A DNA stretch of 64,000 bases from Frankia gtarii (GCF_025403375.1 NZ_JAMPTM010000004.1:1-64000); one strand, 5' to 3'; shown: positions 43,213 to 54,468, counted from the stretch's first letter. Numbers and translations: made by a program. Notes: a model not told the origin generated them from the letters alone.

Positions 43213-44036
43213 GGGCTCGTCCCCGCCGCCGCGGATCCGGCGGTCGGAAGATCCCACTGGGTGAGCCGAGCCGCCGCCAGCAGCTCGCGGGTGTGCGGGT
43301 CGGCGGGGGCGCGCAGCACGTCGTCGGTCGCGCCGGTCTCCACGACCCGGCCGTGACGCAGCACGGCGAGCCGGCGGGTCACCGCTGCGACCACCGCCAG
43401 GTCGTGGGTGATGAACAGCAGGGCGGTGCCGGTCTCGGAGACGAGCCGACCGAGCAGGGCGAGAATCTCGGCCTGGACGGTGACGTCAAGCGCCGTCGTC
43501 GGCTCGTCCGCGAGGAGCAGCGCCGGCCGGCACGCCAGCGCCGCGGCGATGCAGACCCGTTGGCGCTGGCCACCGGAGAGCTCGTGCGGGTAGGACCGGA
43601 CGAGCCGCTGCGGGTCCGGCAGCCCGACCGCCGCGGCGAGTTCCACCGCGGCGGTCGCCGCCGCTTTGCGGGAGTACCCGCGGTGCAGCCGCAGGGGTTC
43701 GGAGATCTGACGGCCGACCCGCATCAGTGGGTTGAGCGCCGTCGACGGCTCCTGGAAGATCATCGCGAGCTCGCGGCCACGCAGCCGGGACAGTTCCCGG
43801 TCGGAGCCGCCGAGCAGCTCGCGGCCGTGCAGGCGGACGCTGCCGGTGACGCGCGCCCCCGGCGGCAGCAGGCCGAGCACGGCGAGCGCGGTCAGCGACT
43901 TGCCCGACCCGGATTCGCCGATGAGCCCCACCCGTTCGCCCGCGGCCAGCGCGAAGCTGACGCCGTCCACCACGTCGACGCCGCCGAGCCGCACCCGTAG
44001 GTCGGTCACCTCCAGCAACGCCACATCGGTCGTCAT
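43209..44036 (-). CDS. ABC importer ATP-binding protein, DppD/OppD type
   Basis: This 275-residue ATPase pairs with the DppF-like subunit. It has Walker [21 protein letters not shown] near residue 45, [15 protein letters not shown] near 155, Walker [17 protein letters not shown] and [11 protein letters not shown]. The ATG at 44036 overlaps the permease stop by ATGA. The C-terminal oligopeptide-type extension and its iron-sulfur cysteines are not seen, as in other short DppD-like proteins. Confidence 0.9.
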   Translation of the reverse strand: MTTDVALLEVTDLRVRLGGVDVVDGVSFALAAGERVGLIGESGSGKSLTALAVLGLLPPGARVTGSVRLHGRELLGGSDRELSRLRGRELAMIFQEPSTALNPLMRVGRQISEPLRLHRGYSRKAAATAAVELAAAVGLPDPQRLVRSYPHELSGGQRQRVCIAAALACRPALLLADEPTTALDVTVQAEILALLGRLVSETGTALLFITHDLAVVAAVTRRLAVLRHGRVVETGATDDVLRAPADPHTRELLAAARLTQWDLPTAGSAAAGTSP

Positions 44037-44902
44037 GTCCGGCCCTCCCGCTCGGCCGGGCGCTCGCGCAGCCGGGGGTCGCCGGCCTCGCGCAGGCCGT
44101 CCCCGAGCAGGTTGAAGCCGAGGACCGTCAGCACGACCGCGAGGCCGGGCCACAGCAGTGTCAACGGGCGCAGGGTGAGGTACGGCTGGAGCTCGGAGAG
44201 CATCCGCCCCCAGGACGGGGTGGGCGCCGCGGTGCCAAAGCCGAGGTAGGACAGCGCCGCCTCGGTCAGCACGGACAGGCCGAGGATGAGCGAGAGCTGG
44301 ACCCACACCGTCGGCGCGATGTTCGCCAGCACATGGCGGCGCACGATCCGGCCGGTGCCGGCGCCGGCGGCCCGCGCGGCGAGCACGTAGTCGGCGCCCA
44401 GCACCCGGCGGGCCTCGCCGCGGGTGACCCGGCCCAGCCCGATGCCCGCCCCGACACCGATGGCGACGATCGCGGTCCAGCGCGAGCCGCCGTACACGGC
44501 CGCGAGCACCATGGCGAGCAGCAGCACCGGGAACGCCAGCAGCACGTCGACGAGGTGGGCGACCCCCTCGGCGACCAGGCGCGGCGGCAGGGTCGCCAGC
44601 AGCGCGAGCCCCACCCCGACGACCGCGGCGATCGCCGTGGCCGCCACGGCGACCACCAGGGTGGTGCGCGCGCCGACGAGGACCTGGCTGAACAGGTCCC
44701 GGCCGAGCCGGTCCGCGCCGAACCAGTGCGCGGTGCCGACGGGCGCCCAGGACGCCGCCGGGTCCACCCGGGTCGGGTCGTACGGCGTCCAGACCAGCGA
44801 CACGGCGGCCGCGACGACGACGAGCCCGGACAGGACCGCGCCGAGCCGACCGGACCGGCTGCCCCACACGCCGCGGGCCAGCGCCCGCGCCGACCCGGTC
44901 AC
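44033..44902 (-). CDS. ABC importer permease, DppC type
   Basis: This 289-residue permease has a first helix at about residues 20-38, then HWFGADRLGRDLFSQVLVGA (the DppC hallmark) and helices up to LLWPGLAVVLTVLGFNLL near 265. The loop LAARAAGAGTGRIVRRHVLA is the EAA-type ATPase contact. A GTG start at 44902 overlaps the DppB stop. It forms the channel with the downstream DppB-like protein. Confidence 0.9.
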   Translation of the reverse strand: MTGSARALARGVWGSRSGRLGAVLSGLVVVAAAVSLVWTPYDPTRVDPAASWAPVGTAHWFGADRLGRDLFSQVLVGARTTLVVAVAATAIAAVVGVGLALLATLPPRLVAEGVAHLVDVLLAFPVLLLAMVLAAVYGGSRWTAIVAIGVGAGIGLGRVTRGEARRVLGADYVLAARAAGAGTGRIVRRHVLANIAPTVWVQLSLILGLSVLTEAALSYLGFGTAAPTPSWGRMLSELQPYLTLRPLTLLWPGLAVVLTVLGFNLLGDGLREAGDPRLRERPAEREGRT

Positions 44903-45849
44903 CGGGCGCTGCGCAGCCGCGGGTCGAGCAGCCGGTGCGCGAGGTCGACGCCGAAGCCGACGACGAGCACGGCCGCGGTGACCAGCAGCACCGTGCCCTG
45001 GACCTTCACCAGGTCACGGTTGCCGATGTCGGCGACGAGCATCTGGCCGAGCCCGGGCAGCGCGAACACGTTCTCGACGACCACGGCGCCGAGCAGCAAC
45101 GTCGCGAACTCCACGCCGAGAATCGACACCACCGGCAGGGCCGCGTTGCGCAGGCCGTGGCGGCGAAGGGCCTGGCCGCGGGTGAGGCCCTTCGCCCGGG
45201 CGGTCCGGATGAAGTCGGCGTTCAGCACCTCCAGGGTCGCCGAGCGGGCGAAGCGCAGCAGCACCGCGGCCTCGACCACCGCCAGGGTGACCGCGGGCAG
45301 CACGAGGCTGCGCGCGGCCGCGACCGGATCGGCCCAGCCGTCGGTGGGGAACCCGCCGGCGGGCAGCAGCCGCCAGTCGACCGCGAACACCGTGATCAGC
45401 ATCAGCCCGATCCAGAAGACCGGGACAGCAAGGCCGAGCTGGCTCAGCGTCGACAGGGCGACCCCGGACGCCCGCCGGTGGCGCGCCGCGGCGAGGATGC
45501 CCAGCGGCACGGCGACCGCGAGCGCCAGCAGGGTGGCGCCCCCAACGAGCGGGGCGGTCACCCTCAACTTCTCGGAAAGCTCCGCCGACACCGAGGCCCC
45601 GTTGAGCGCCGAGACCCCGAAATCCCCGGTCAGCACACCGCCCATCCAGTCCAGGTACTGCGCGGGCAGCGACCGGTCGGCGCCGATCTCGTGGCGGATC
45701 CGCAGCACCTGGTCGGGCGAGGCGGACGTCCCGGCCAGCACGTCGGCGACGTCGCCGGGCAGCAGCCGCAGCAACGCGAACACGAGCAGGCTGGCGACGA
45801 ACAGCGAGATCACCAGCAGACCCAGGCGCCGCAGGATGATCACTGCCAT
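44899..45849 (-). CDS. ABC importer permease, DppB type
   Basis: This 316-residue permease starts IILRRLGLLVISLFVASLL as DppB proteins do. It shows six hydrophobic segments, with PVFWIGLMLITVFAV in the middle and the EAA-type loop AKGLTRGQALRRHGLRNAAL near residue 225. A 64-bp gap containing a hairpin separates it from the receptor gene. The substrate is inferred to be an organosulfur compound from the three oxygenases in the operon. Confidence 0.9.
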   Translation of the reverse strand: MAVIILRRLGLLVISLFVASLLVFALLRLLPGDVADVLAGTSASPDQVLRIRHEIGADRSLPAQYLDWMGGVLTGDFGVSALNGASVSAELSEKLRVTAPLVGGATLLALAVAVPLGILAAARHRRASGVALSTLSQLGLAVPVFWIGLMLITVFAVDWRLLPAGGFPTDGWADPVAAARSLVLPAVTLAVVEAAVLLRFARSATLEVLNADFIRTARAKGLTRGQALRRHGLRNAALPVVSILGVEFATLLLGAVVVENVFALPGLGQMLVADIGNRDLVKVQGTVLLVTAAVLVVGFGVDLAHRLLDPRLRSAR

Positions 45850-45878
45850 CGGCGCGCCGCCCCGGCCCGGCTGCCGCC

Positions 45879-45898
45879 GCTGCCCCGGCTGGGGCAGC
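45879..45898 (-). terminator. Intra-operon hairpin after the receptor gene
   Basis: GCTGCCCC-GGCT-GGGGCAGC forms a perfect 8-bp stem with a 4-base loop, between the receptor stop (45914) and the DppB start (45849). It has no T-tract. Such hairpins commonly make receptor mRNA more abundant than permease mRNA by partial termination or 3' protection. Function inferred from position. Confidence 0.6.
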
Positions 45899-45913
45899 CG
45901 CCGACCGGGCGGG

Positions 45914-47431
45914 TCAAGACTTCAACACCTCGATCTTCGACAGGTCGTAGACCGCGGAGACGTTGTTGGTCGGGTAGCCGGTGACGCCGACCCGGGCGAC
46001 CTGCCGCGCCTTGCCGAGCAGCAGCCAGTCGGCGATGGCGTCCTCGGAGTAGCGGCGGGCGAGGCCGCGCAGGGCCGTGTTGCGGTCGGTGTCGGAGGCG
46101 GCAGTGGCACCGGCCTTCGCGAGATCGCGGGCCTGCGGGGAACGGTCACCGAAGTAGTAGCCGGGCTTGACGTAGAAGGCGAGGTCCCGCGCCTCGGCGT
46201 GGTCGACGATGCTCAGGTCGTAGTCATGCTTGGTGTACACGCCGGTGAGCCAGGCGGGGAACTCGACGCGGCGCACCTCGACGGTGACACCGATCTCGCG
46301 TAGCTGCGAGGTGACGTAGTCGCCGATGCTCGGCGGGTAGATGTTCGGGATGGTGAGGCCGAGGCGCAGCCCGCCGCCGTGCCCCGCCTGCGCGAGCAGC
46401 CGGCGCGCGCTCGCCGGGTCGTGGCGGTCGATGCTCGTGAGATCCTCGTACCAGGGGTCCAGCGGCGGCACGGGCGAGCCGATCCGGGTCCCGGCGCCGA
46501 GCACCTTGATCAGGCCGTCCTTGTCGATGCCCTGGCGGATCGCATGCCGGACCCGGACGTCGGCCAGCGGCCCGCGGTCCTGGTTGAACGCCAGGGTGAA
46601 CTTGTCGGTGGTCGTGCCCTCGGCGATGACGAACTTCGGGTTGCCCCGGTAGGCCTCGACCAGATCGTTGTCGGAGATCACGCCGATGTCGACCTGGCCG
46701 GTGCGCACCGCGTTGTTCTGCGCGTTCGTGTCGGTGAGGTAGCGGAAGACCACCCGGGCGACCTTGGCCTTCGGCCCGCGGTAGGCGTCGTTGCGCACGA
46801 GGGTGATGCTGTCGCCGCGGCGCCAGGAGTCGAAGCGGAACGGCCCGGTGCCGTCCGGATGGCCGTCGAGGCCGGTGGCGCCCTCGCGCACGACGACGCC
46901 GGCCGGGCCGGTCAGGTTGAACAGCAGGCCGCTGTCCCGCTCCTTCAGCGTCAGCACCACCGTGTGCGGGTCGGGGCTGGCGACCGCGGAGATGGAGGCC
47001 AGGTCGCTGGCATGCGGGTTCGTCGAGGCCGGGGCGATCACCTGGGTCAGCGACGACACCACGTCCGCGGCGCGCACCGGGGCGCCGTCCTGGAAGGCGG
47101 CGTTGCCCGCGAGGGTGAACGTGTACGTGCGCCCGTCCGGAGAGATCCGGTAGGCCGTCGCGAGCGCCGGGCTCACCACTCCCTTCTGGTCCCGTTTCAG
47201 CAGCCCCTCGTACACGTTGCCGAGCAGGATCTGGCCGACCGCGACCCCGCTGGTCCGGGTGATGTCGAGGCTCGTCGGTTCGAGGACGGCGCCGATGGTG
47301 ACGGTGGCGTCGGGATTGGCGCGCCCGCCGCTCGACGCCGGCCCGCCGCCAGCGTCCCCGCCGTCCGACCCGCAGGCCGCCAGCGCCAGACCGGTGACGA
47401 CAGCGACGGCGGCGAAAGATCTGATTTTCAT
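45914..47431 (-). CDS. ABC importer substrate-binding lipoprotein, family 5
   Basis: This 505-residue extracytoplasmic receptor is the first gene of the sulfur importer operon. The signal and lipobox are IRSFAAVAVVTGLALAACGS with Cys near position 20. The SBP_bac_5 fold is seen in LLKRDQKGVVSPALATAYRI near residue 80. I start it at the ATG at 47431 behind an AAGGG site; two upstream start codons in the same frame are less likely. It follows a Cys leader peptide and a strong hairpin. The cargo is probably an organosulfur compound used by the oxygenases downstream, though other family-5 substrates cannot be excluded. Confidence 0.88.
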   Translation of the reverse strand: MKIRSFAAVAVVTGLALAACGSDGGDAGGGPASSGGRANPDATVTIGAVLEPTSLDITRTSGVAVGQILLGNVYEGLLKRDQKGVVSPALATAYRISPDGRTYTFTLAGNAAFQDGAPVRAADVVSSLTQVIAPASTNPHASDLASISAVASPDPHTVVLTLKERDSGLLFNLTGPAGVVVREGATGLDGHPDGTGPFRFDSWRRGDSITLVRNDAYRGPKAKVARVVFRYLTDTNAQNNAVRTGQVDIGVISDNDLVEAYRGNPKFVIAEGTTTDKFTLAFNQDRGPLADVRVRHAIRQGIDKDGLIKVLGAGTRIGSPVPPLDPWYEDLTSIDRHDPASARRLLAQAGHGGGLRLGLTIPNIYPPSIGDYVTSQLREIGVTVEVRRVEFPAWLTGVYTKHDYDLSIVDHAEARDLAFYVKPGYYFGDRSPQARDLAKAGATAASDTDRNTALRGLARRYSEDAIADWLLLGKARQVARVGVTGYPTNNVSAVYDLSKIEVLKS

Positions 47432-47624
47432 CACGCGCCCTTTTCGAGGCAACAATGACGCCGGCGGGCGCGCCGAAAGCGGCGCCCGACGGCCGGAAGG
47501 ATGAAGGCGGTGAAGCCGGGGACGGCCGCGCCGAGAATGCGCCCTCGCCCGCGGCGCCGCTGCGCGTCCACGGAAAGGCGAGCGGGGGGCGAGAACAGCC
47601 AGGTCGGCGAAGCGCCGAGCTGGA

Positions 47625-47658
47625 CTGACGGCAGTCGGCCCGGAGCAGACGCCGTCAG
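47625..47658 (-). promoter_or_regulatory. Hairpin just after the sulfur-operon leader peptide
   Basis: CTGACGGC plus GTC pairs with GAC plus GCCGTCAG, an 11-bp stem with one bulged base and an 11-base loop. It begins 8 bp past the leader peptide stop codon. A ribosome at the Cys-Cys-stop end of the leader would cover its 5' arm, so the structure is positioned to act as an attenuator or RNA-masking element. This is a structural observation with an inferred role. Confidence 0.5.
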
Positions 47659-47665
47659 ATGAAGA

Positions 47666-47755
47666 TCAACAACAGATCTGGTCGAAGTGGTGCGCGCGAC
47701 GGGAATTCCAGAACGCGTCCAGAATCGCCGACCGTGGCGGCCGCCCAGTTCCCAC
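47666..47755 (-). CDS. Cys-containing leader peptide of the sulfur importer operon
   Basis: A 29-residue frame with a GTG start at 47755 ends FWNSRRAHHFDQICC and stops right after two Cys codons. It keeps the R-R-x-H-x-x-D-x-x-x-C outline of sulfur-gene leader peptides, though less closely than the others here. It lies 230 bp upstream of the receptor gene with a stable hairpin directly after it. The start codon is uncertain. Confidence 0.5.
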   Translation of the reverse strand: MGTGRPPRSAILDAFWNSRRAHHFDQICC

Positions 47756-47876
47756 GGCCCGACTGTAACCAGGTGCGTGCGGATCGGTCCAGAGGCGCGC
47801 AGAACGCCCGGAATATTCGCGCCACAGTCGGCGGGGACACCGCACGGACCGTGCTGCGGCCTGGCACAGTGGCGAG

Positions 47877-47951
47877 GTGGCTTTGCGCATTCGGCTCACC
47901 CGGCGCCGCCCGGTCGATCACATGCTGGTGGCCAGCTGGCTCTGTCCCTGA
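47877..47951 (+). CDS. Cys-containing leader peptide upstream of the 2OG oxygenase gene
   Basis: A 24-residue peptide with a GTG start contains RLTRRRPVDHMLVASWLCP and stops after Cys-Pro, matching the LTRR-x-VD-x-x-x-VAS-x-LC layout of sulfur-gene leader peptides. It lies about 70 bp before the 2OG-Fe(II) oxygenase and O-acetylhomoserine sulfhydrylase genes. The stop codon falls within a repeat of two small palindromes. Confidence 0.6.
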   Translation: MALRIRLTRRRPVDHMLVASWLCP

Positions 47952-47975
47952 CCGTCAGCATCCCTGACCGTCAGC
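47945..47975. repeat. Twin CTGAC-C-GTCAG palindromes at the leader stop
   Basis: TCCCTGACCGTCAGC occurs at 47945-47959 and 47961-47975, 16 bp apart. Each contains the 11-bp palindrome CTGACCGTCAG, and the first overlaps the leader peptide stop codon. They could be protein-binding sites or small RNA hairpins. Confidence 0.7.
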
Positions 47976-48020
47976 GCCGCTCCCCCACCGTGCCACCGAC
48001 GCGCCGAGAGGCGAACTGCC

Positions 48021-50517
<2,497 letters not shown>

Positions 50518-50698
50518 CCCGCCGACTCCTCGGGGTTCCCCGGCGGTGGCGTCGCGGCCGACCGACGGGATTGAATCCACCTTCGCCGGGTGATAACGGA
50601 CTGGCGTCGGGCGGGCCACGCGACCTCACGGGGGCGTTGCCCGCCCGCTGCGGGGCGGCATGCCCCGCAGGTCCGTGCAGAGCTGGCGAGGAGATGGC

Positions 50699-51232
50699 GT
50701 GCTCGGCTTCAGGAAGGTCATCGGTCGGGGTCGGGAGGTGATCGAGCCGTCCGTGCGGCTGATCCGGCCGGGCCTCGGGGGCTTCAAGCAGTTCCTCCTG
50801 CGCGGGAACATCGTCGACCTGGCCGTCGCCGTGATCATCGGCACGGCGTTCACCGCGGTGGTCAAGGCGATGGTCGACGACCTGCTCACGCCGCTGATCG
50901 CCGCGGTGGGCGGCAAACCGGACTTCGCCCGGCTGTCGTTCACGATCAACCACAGTGTGTTCCGCTACGGCCTGTTCCTCAACGCCGTGGTTACCTTCCT
51001 GCTCGTCGCCTCAGTCGTCTACTTCGTGGTCGTCCTGCCACTGGCGAAGGCGAACGAACTGCGCCGGCGCGGTCACCCCACGCCCGCGTCGGAGCCGGCG
51101 ATCAGCGACGAGACGCGCCTGCTCACCGAGATTCGCGACCTGCTCGCCGGTGACGGCCGCCGCCTGCCCGAGCAGCCGAGCGAGTCGACGCAGGCGGGCG
51201 CGGTGATCACCGCGGAGAACACCGAGCCCTGA
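50699..51232 (+). CDS. mscL: Large-conductance mechanosensitive channel
   Basis: This 177-residue pore protein has the MscL signature FKQFLLRGNIVDLAVAVIIG with the first helix (about residues 33-60), the periplasmic loop, a second helix FLNAVVTFLLVASVVYFVVV and a cytoplasmic helix with a long Pro/Ser tail. It opens to release solutes during osmotic downshock. I use the GTG at 50699 behind GAGGAG; an ATG at 50660 would add 13 residues. The N-terminal extension of about 25 residues before the first helix is longer than in E. coli. Confidence 0.9.
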   Translation: MLGFRKVIGRGREVIEPSVRLIRPGLGGFKQFLLRGNIVDLAVAVIIGTAFTAVVKAMVDDLLTPLIAAVGGKPDFARLSFTINHSVFRYGLFLNAVVTFLLVASVVYFVVVLPLAKANELRRRGHPTPASEPAISDETRLLTEIRDLLAGDGRRLPEQPSESTQAGAVITAENTEP

Positions 51233-51427
51233 CCCGCCGGGCCACCACGGAGGATCCCCGCACGGGCCGGGACGACCCGGGCAACGCGCTGTCGCCTGCA
51301 GGCGATCAGAGCGTAGGCGCTGATATCCGCGTCGGAGATGAGGTCGGGATCAAGGTCGGGACGATGGCAGGGGGATCCAGGGCGTTCCGGCGAGGGCTTG
51401 GCATAGCGCGGTGAACAGGTTGAGGCA

Positions 51428-51850
51428 GTGCTCGCGGCGCAGACCGGAGCGTCCCACGAGCTGCTGCGACGGCTCCTTGACGCGCCTGCGAGCGAACCTG
51501 GTACGGCCCCGATTGAGGTCCTTCTGTGCGAGGTCGGCGAGCAGGCACGGCTGCTCCGCGACGGGCACGCCGACGTGGCACTCATGCATCACCCGTTCGA
51601 CGACCTCGCCGGGTTCGACACCGAAAACCTCTGCGTCGAAGGCCAGGTCGCGCTCCTCCCCGCGGGGCATCCGCTCGCGTCACGCGATCAGCCGACGCTG
51701 GCGGATGTCCGCAACGTGGCGGACCTGCCGATCGCTCGATGGCCCCGGCTGGACGGATCCTACCCGGACGGGCCCGGACCGGAGGTGCACACCCAGTCAC
51801 AGCTCGCTCAGCTCGTAGCGCTCGGCAAAACGCTGCTCGTCATCCCTCCA
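51428..51850 (+). pseudogene. LysR-type regulator remnant (effector domain only)
   Basis: The frame reads LAAQTGASHELLRRLLDAPA, VEVLLCEVGEQARLLRDGHA, DVALMHHPFDDLAGFDTENL, then VALLPAGHPLASRDQPTLAD and ends homology at TLLVIPP. It is the effector-binding half of an actinobacterial LysR regulator. The winged helix-turn-helix is missing upstream and the C-terminus is cut just before an IS1380 remnant. It is therefore a broken gene; insertion and deletion around the element are the likely cause. Confidence 0.65.
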
Positions 51851-51941
51851 GCCTGGGCTATCCACGCCACTTACTGTCTGGCGGATCGGGGTGGCCTGGT
51901 AACGGGAAAGTGCCCCTGGCCTGGGACGATGCGGGTGTCTG

Positions 51942-52127
51942 ATGTTCGTGTCGTCAACAGGGTCGAGAGGCACTTTCCTGGTGGAGTTTACGGGGTGGTC
52001 GAAGGGACTGTCGGTCGAGGTGGGCGGCCGTGATGTTGTTTCGCATGTTGGGACGGCCGCGGTGCGGTTGTTGATCGCCACGCTGTCCGACCACAAGGAG
52101 CTGTTCGGGTCGGTGGCGTCGGTACCC
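51942..52127 (+). pseudogene. IS1380-family transposase remnant
   Basis: The frame contains TGWSKGLSVEVGGRDVVSHV then GTAAVRLL, which matches the N-terminus of actinobacterial IS1380 transposases (xGLSVEVxGRxLVSHAGTAxL). It jumps directly to HKELFGSVASVP, normally about 60 residues further on, so an internal deletion has occurred. No catalytic triad remains. It adjoins the cut end of the LysR remnant. Confidence 0.55.
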
Positions 52128-52248
52128 ATACGACCTCCCTGGCGGCCAGGAAAAGCGACATCCTCGACGACGCCACCAGCGCACCGAGATATTAGGTCTG
52201 GGACGTCTGTGGCGGCGTCGGCGCAATTCAGCCCGGATACCGGTGGTC

Positions 52249-52608
52249 TCAGGCCCGGGGGTCTCTCTCGTTGAGCGCGTCGAACTTGCGCACCTCATTG
52301 CGCATGTGCGGGCTCCACTTGACGAAGAGCGCCATGACCTCCGGTGTGGCCAGGTGCCGATCGAGCGCCTCCTGGGACGTCCACTGCTCGAGCACCGTGA
52401 CGGTTCCGGTCGCCGCGTCCTCCACGCAGAACGAGATCAGCACGTTTCCCGGGTTCGCTGCGGCGACCGGGTACGTCGCCTGTGCCTCGGTGATGAACGT
52501 CTCGACGTCACCGGCAGGGACGAAGACCCGGCCGGCAATGATGATGGCCGTCTGGACAGGCGGTTCCGTGTCTGCGGTGGTGGCGGCCTTGTCCTGGAGC
52601 GAATTCAT
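52249..52608 (-). CDS. Antibiotic biosynthesis monooxygenase (ABM) domain protein
   Basis: This 119-residue protein has the small ferredoxin-like ABM fold: IIIAGRVFVPAGDVETFITE, VLISFCVEDAATGTVTVLEQ and WTSQEALDRHLATPEVMALF. ABM proteins oxidise aromatic or quinone-like compounds without cofactors, or have related roles such as heme cleavage. The ATG at 52608 follows a GAGAAAG site. The next gene upstream on the strand is an old yellow enzyme, so both may be in one MerR-controlled redox unit. Confidence 0.85.
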   Translation of the reverse strand: MNSLQDKAATTADTEPPVQTAIIIAGRVFVPAGDVETFITEAQATYPVAAANPGNVLISFCVEDAATGTVTVLEQWTSQEALDRHLATPEVMALFVKWSPHMRNEVRKFDALNERDPRA

Positions 52609-52867
52609 TGTTCTTTCTCGTCCTTCGTGTCCCGGCGCAGAGCCGGACCGGCCCTGCGCGTGCAAGGTGCACCCTGACGTTGGTGTCAGGGGCAGGAGTG
52701 AGCGGGGCGAGGGTTCGGTCGGGACCTCGATCAGGCGCGGGTCCTGTCGGACCCCGACGAGGCGTGCGGCCGGCCGGGCTCCATCGAGGCGCGAGACCCG
52801 GCCGGCCTGCGCGGAGGGGTGAAGTCCGGCCGGGAGCACACTGTTCCGCCCCTCCGCCCCTCCGCCC

Positions 52868-52891
52868 GTCTGTCCGTCTGTCCGTCTGTCC
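52868..52891. repeat. 8-bp tandem repeat between OYE and ABM genes
   Basis: GTCTGTCC occurs exactly three times in a row, just after the stop codon of the old yellow enzyme gene. A cluster of CCCCTCCG copies precedes it. It looks like slippage. Confidence 0.85.
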
Positions 52892-52902
52892 GCTTGCTCC
52901 GG

Positions 52903-53976
52903 TCAGGCGGTGTACTGGTACGCCGGGTAGGTGAGATAGCCCGCGTCGCCGCCCTGGTAGTACGTGGCCGTGTCGGCGGGCGCGACCGGCAGGCCGGTGC
53001 GGAGCCGTTCCACCAGGTCGGGGTTGGCGATGAAGGCGCGGCCAAAGCTGATCAGATCCGCGCCCAGGCCGAGCCAGTGGTCGGCGGCGCTCCGGTCGGC
53101 CTGCTTCGGGCCCATCGGGAGCACCGGGTTCATGATCAGGCTGCCCGGCCACGCGCGGCGCAGCCCGACCAGCACCTCCTGCTCGGCAGTCGCCTCCAGG
53201 TGCACGTAGGCGAGGTCGAAGCGGGCGAGTTCGGCGAGCAGAGCCGCGTACAGCTGCGCCACCTCGGTCTCCTCGACGCCCCAGAAGGTGCCGCCGGGGG
53301 AGAGCCTGATCGCGGTGCGGGCCGCGCCCACGGCGTCCACCGTGGCGGCGACCGCCTCGACGGCGAAGCGGATGCGGTGGGCGATCGGGCCGCCGTAGGA
53401 GTCGGTGCGCAGGTTGGCGTTGGACGACAGGAACTGCGAGATCAGGTAGCCGTTCGCGCCGTGCAGTTCGACGCCGTCGAACCCGGCGTCGACGGCGCGC
53501 CGGGCGGCCTCGGCGTACGAGCGGGCCTGCTCGGGCACCTCGGAGGTGTCCAGGACGCGGGGGACCGGCGCGGGTTGCGGCCCGGTCGGGGTGAACACGT
53601 CGCCCACGGCGGCGACGGCGGACGGTCCGACCGGCCGGAGACCGGTGGTGTCGGGGTGCGAGACCCGGCCGCCGTGCATGATCTGAGCGAAGATGCGCCC
53701 GCCGTTGGCGTGCACGGCGTCGGTGACGGGCCGCCAGGCGGCCACCTGCTCGTCGGTGTACAGGCCCGGGGTGCCCGGGTTGGACTGCCCGACCAGGCTG
53801 GGCTGCACCCCCTCGCTGACAATCAACCCGGCGGTGGCCCGCTGGGCGTAGTAGACCGCCATGGACGGGGTCGCGAGGCTCCCGGCCGCGGCCCGGACCC
53901 GGGACATCGGGGCCATCACGACACGGTTGGGCAGCTCCAGACCGCCGAGGCGGTAGCGGTCGAACAGCGTGGTCAT
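52903..53976 (-). CDS. Old yellow enzyme family alkene reductase
   Basis: This 357-residue FMN enzyme reduces activated C=C bonds with NADPH. Marks are LPNRVVMAPMSRVRA at the start, GRIFAQIMHGGRVSHPDTTG near residue 95, FDGVELHGANGYLISQFLSS (the catalytic H-x-A-N motif) near 170 and LISFGRAFIANPDLVERL at the end. The length fits the NemA/XenB type. A MerR gene is divergent with a dyad between the two, so induction by electrophiles is likely. Confidence 0.9.
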   Translation of the reverse strand: MTTLFDRYRLGGLELPNRVVMAPMSRVRAAAGSLATPSMAVYYAQRATAGLIVSEGVQPSLVGQSNPGTPGLYTDEQVAAWRPVTDAVHANGGRIFAQIMHGGRVSHPDTTGLRPVGPSAVAAVGDVFTPTGPQPAPVPRVLDTSEVPEQARSYAEAARRAVDAGFDGVELHGANGYLISQFLSSNANLRTDSYGGPIAHRIRFAVEAVAATVDAVGAARTAIRLSPGGTFWGVEETEVAQLYAALLAELARFDLAYVHLEATAEQEVLVGLRRAWPGSLIMNPVLPMGPKQADRSAADHWLGLGADLISFGRAFIANPDLVERLRTGLPVAPADTATYYQGGDAGYLTYPAYQYTA

Positions 53977-54039
53977 GCCGGAACTCCTTCATACCTGGTC
54001 AAAGGCGCCGGAACGGCGAGCCCGACAGGTACGCTAAAA

Positions 54040-54059
54040 CCTGACATCAATGTGAGAGG
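54040..54059. promoter_or_regulatory. Likely MerR operator between the OYE and MerR genes
   Basis: CCTGACATCAATGTGAGAGG is an imperfect dyad with ACATCAATGT at its centre, in the 120-bp divergent spacer. MerR proteins bind dyads of this length within promoters with a long -35/-10 spacer. Assignment by position. Confidence 0.45.
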
Positions 54060-54096
54060 CAAGTCGCGGGGCCGGGATCACAGTCGGGAGGGTGAG

Positions 54097-54468
54097 ATGC
54101 GGATCGGCGAACTCGCGGCGCGGGCCGGAGTCAGTGTCCGTTCGCTGCGCTACTACGAGGAGCAGGGACTGCTCACCAGCACCCGCAGTGCCGGCGGGCA
54201 GCGGCACTACACGCAGGACGATGTCGAACGGGTCGCCTTCATCCAGCGCCTGTATACGGCCGGGCTGTCCAGCCGCACCATCACCGAACTGCTGCCGTGC
54301 CTCGACTCACCCAGCGACGAGAACTCCGACGCAGCGATGGAGCGCATGCTCAAGGAACGCGACCGGCTCTCCACCCACATCGAGGACCTGCTGCGCACCC
54401 GCGACGCGCTCGACGTCCTGATGATCGCGGCCCAGGCCCACCGCGACGCCCGCCAGGCCGTCGCATGA
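54097..54468 (+). CDS. MerR family transcriptional regulator
   Basis: This 123-residue regulator has the MerR winged helix (MRIGELAARAGVSVRSLRYY, EEQGLLTSTRSAGGQRHYTQ) at residues 1-70 and a short coiled coil around 85-115. The metal-binding cysteines of MerR/CueR are absent, so it more likely senses an organic or redox signal. One Cys (LPCLD) lies near residue 69. The ATG at 54097 has GGGAGGG upstream. It probably controls the divergent alkene reductase gene and itself. Confidence 0.9.
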   Translation: MRIGELAARAGVSVRSLRYYEEQGLLTSTRSAGGQRHYTQDDVERVAFIQRLYTAGLSSRTITELLPCLDSPSDENSDAAMERMLKERDRLSTHIEDLLRTRDALDVLMIAAQAHRDARQAVA

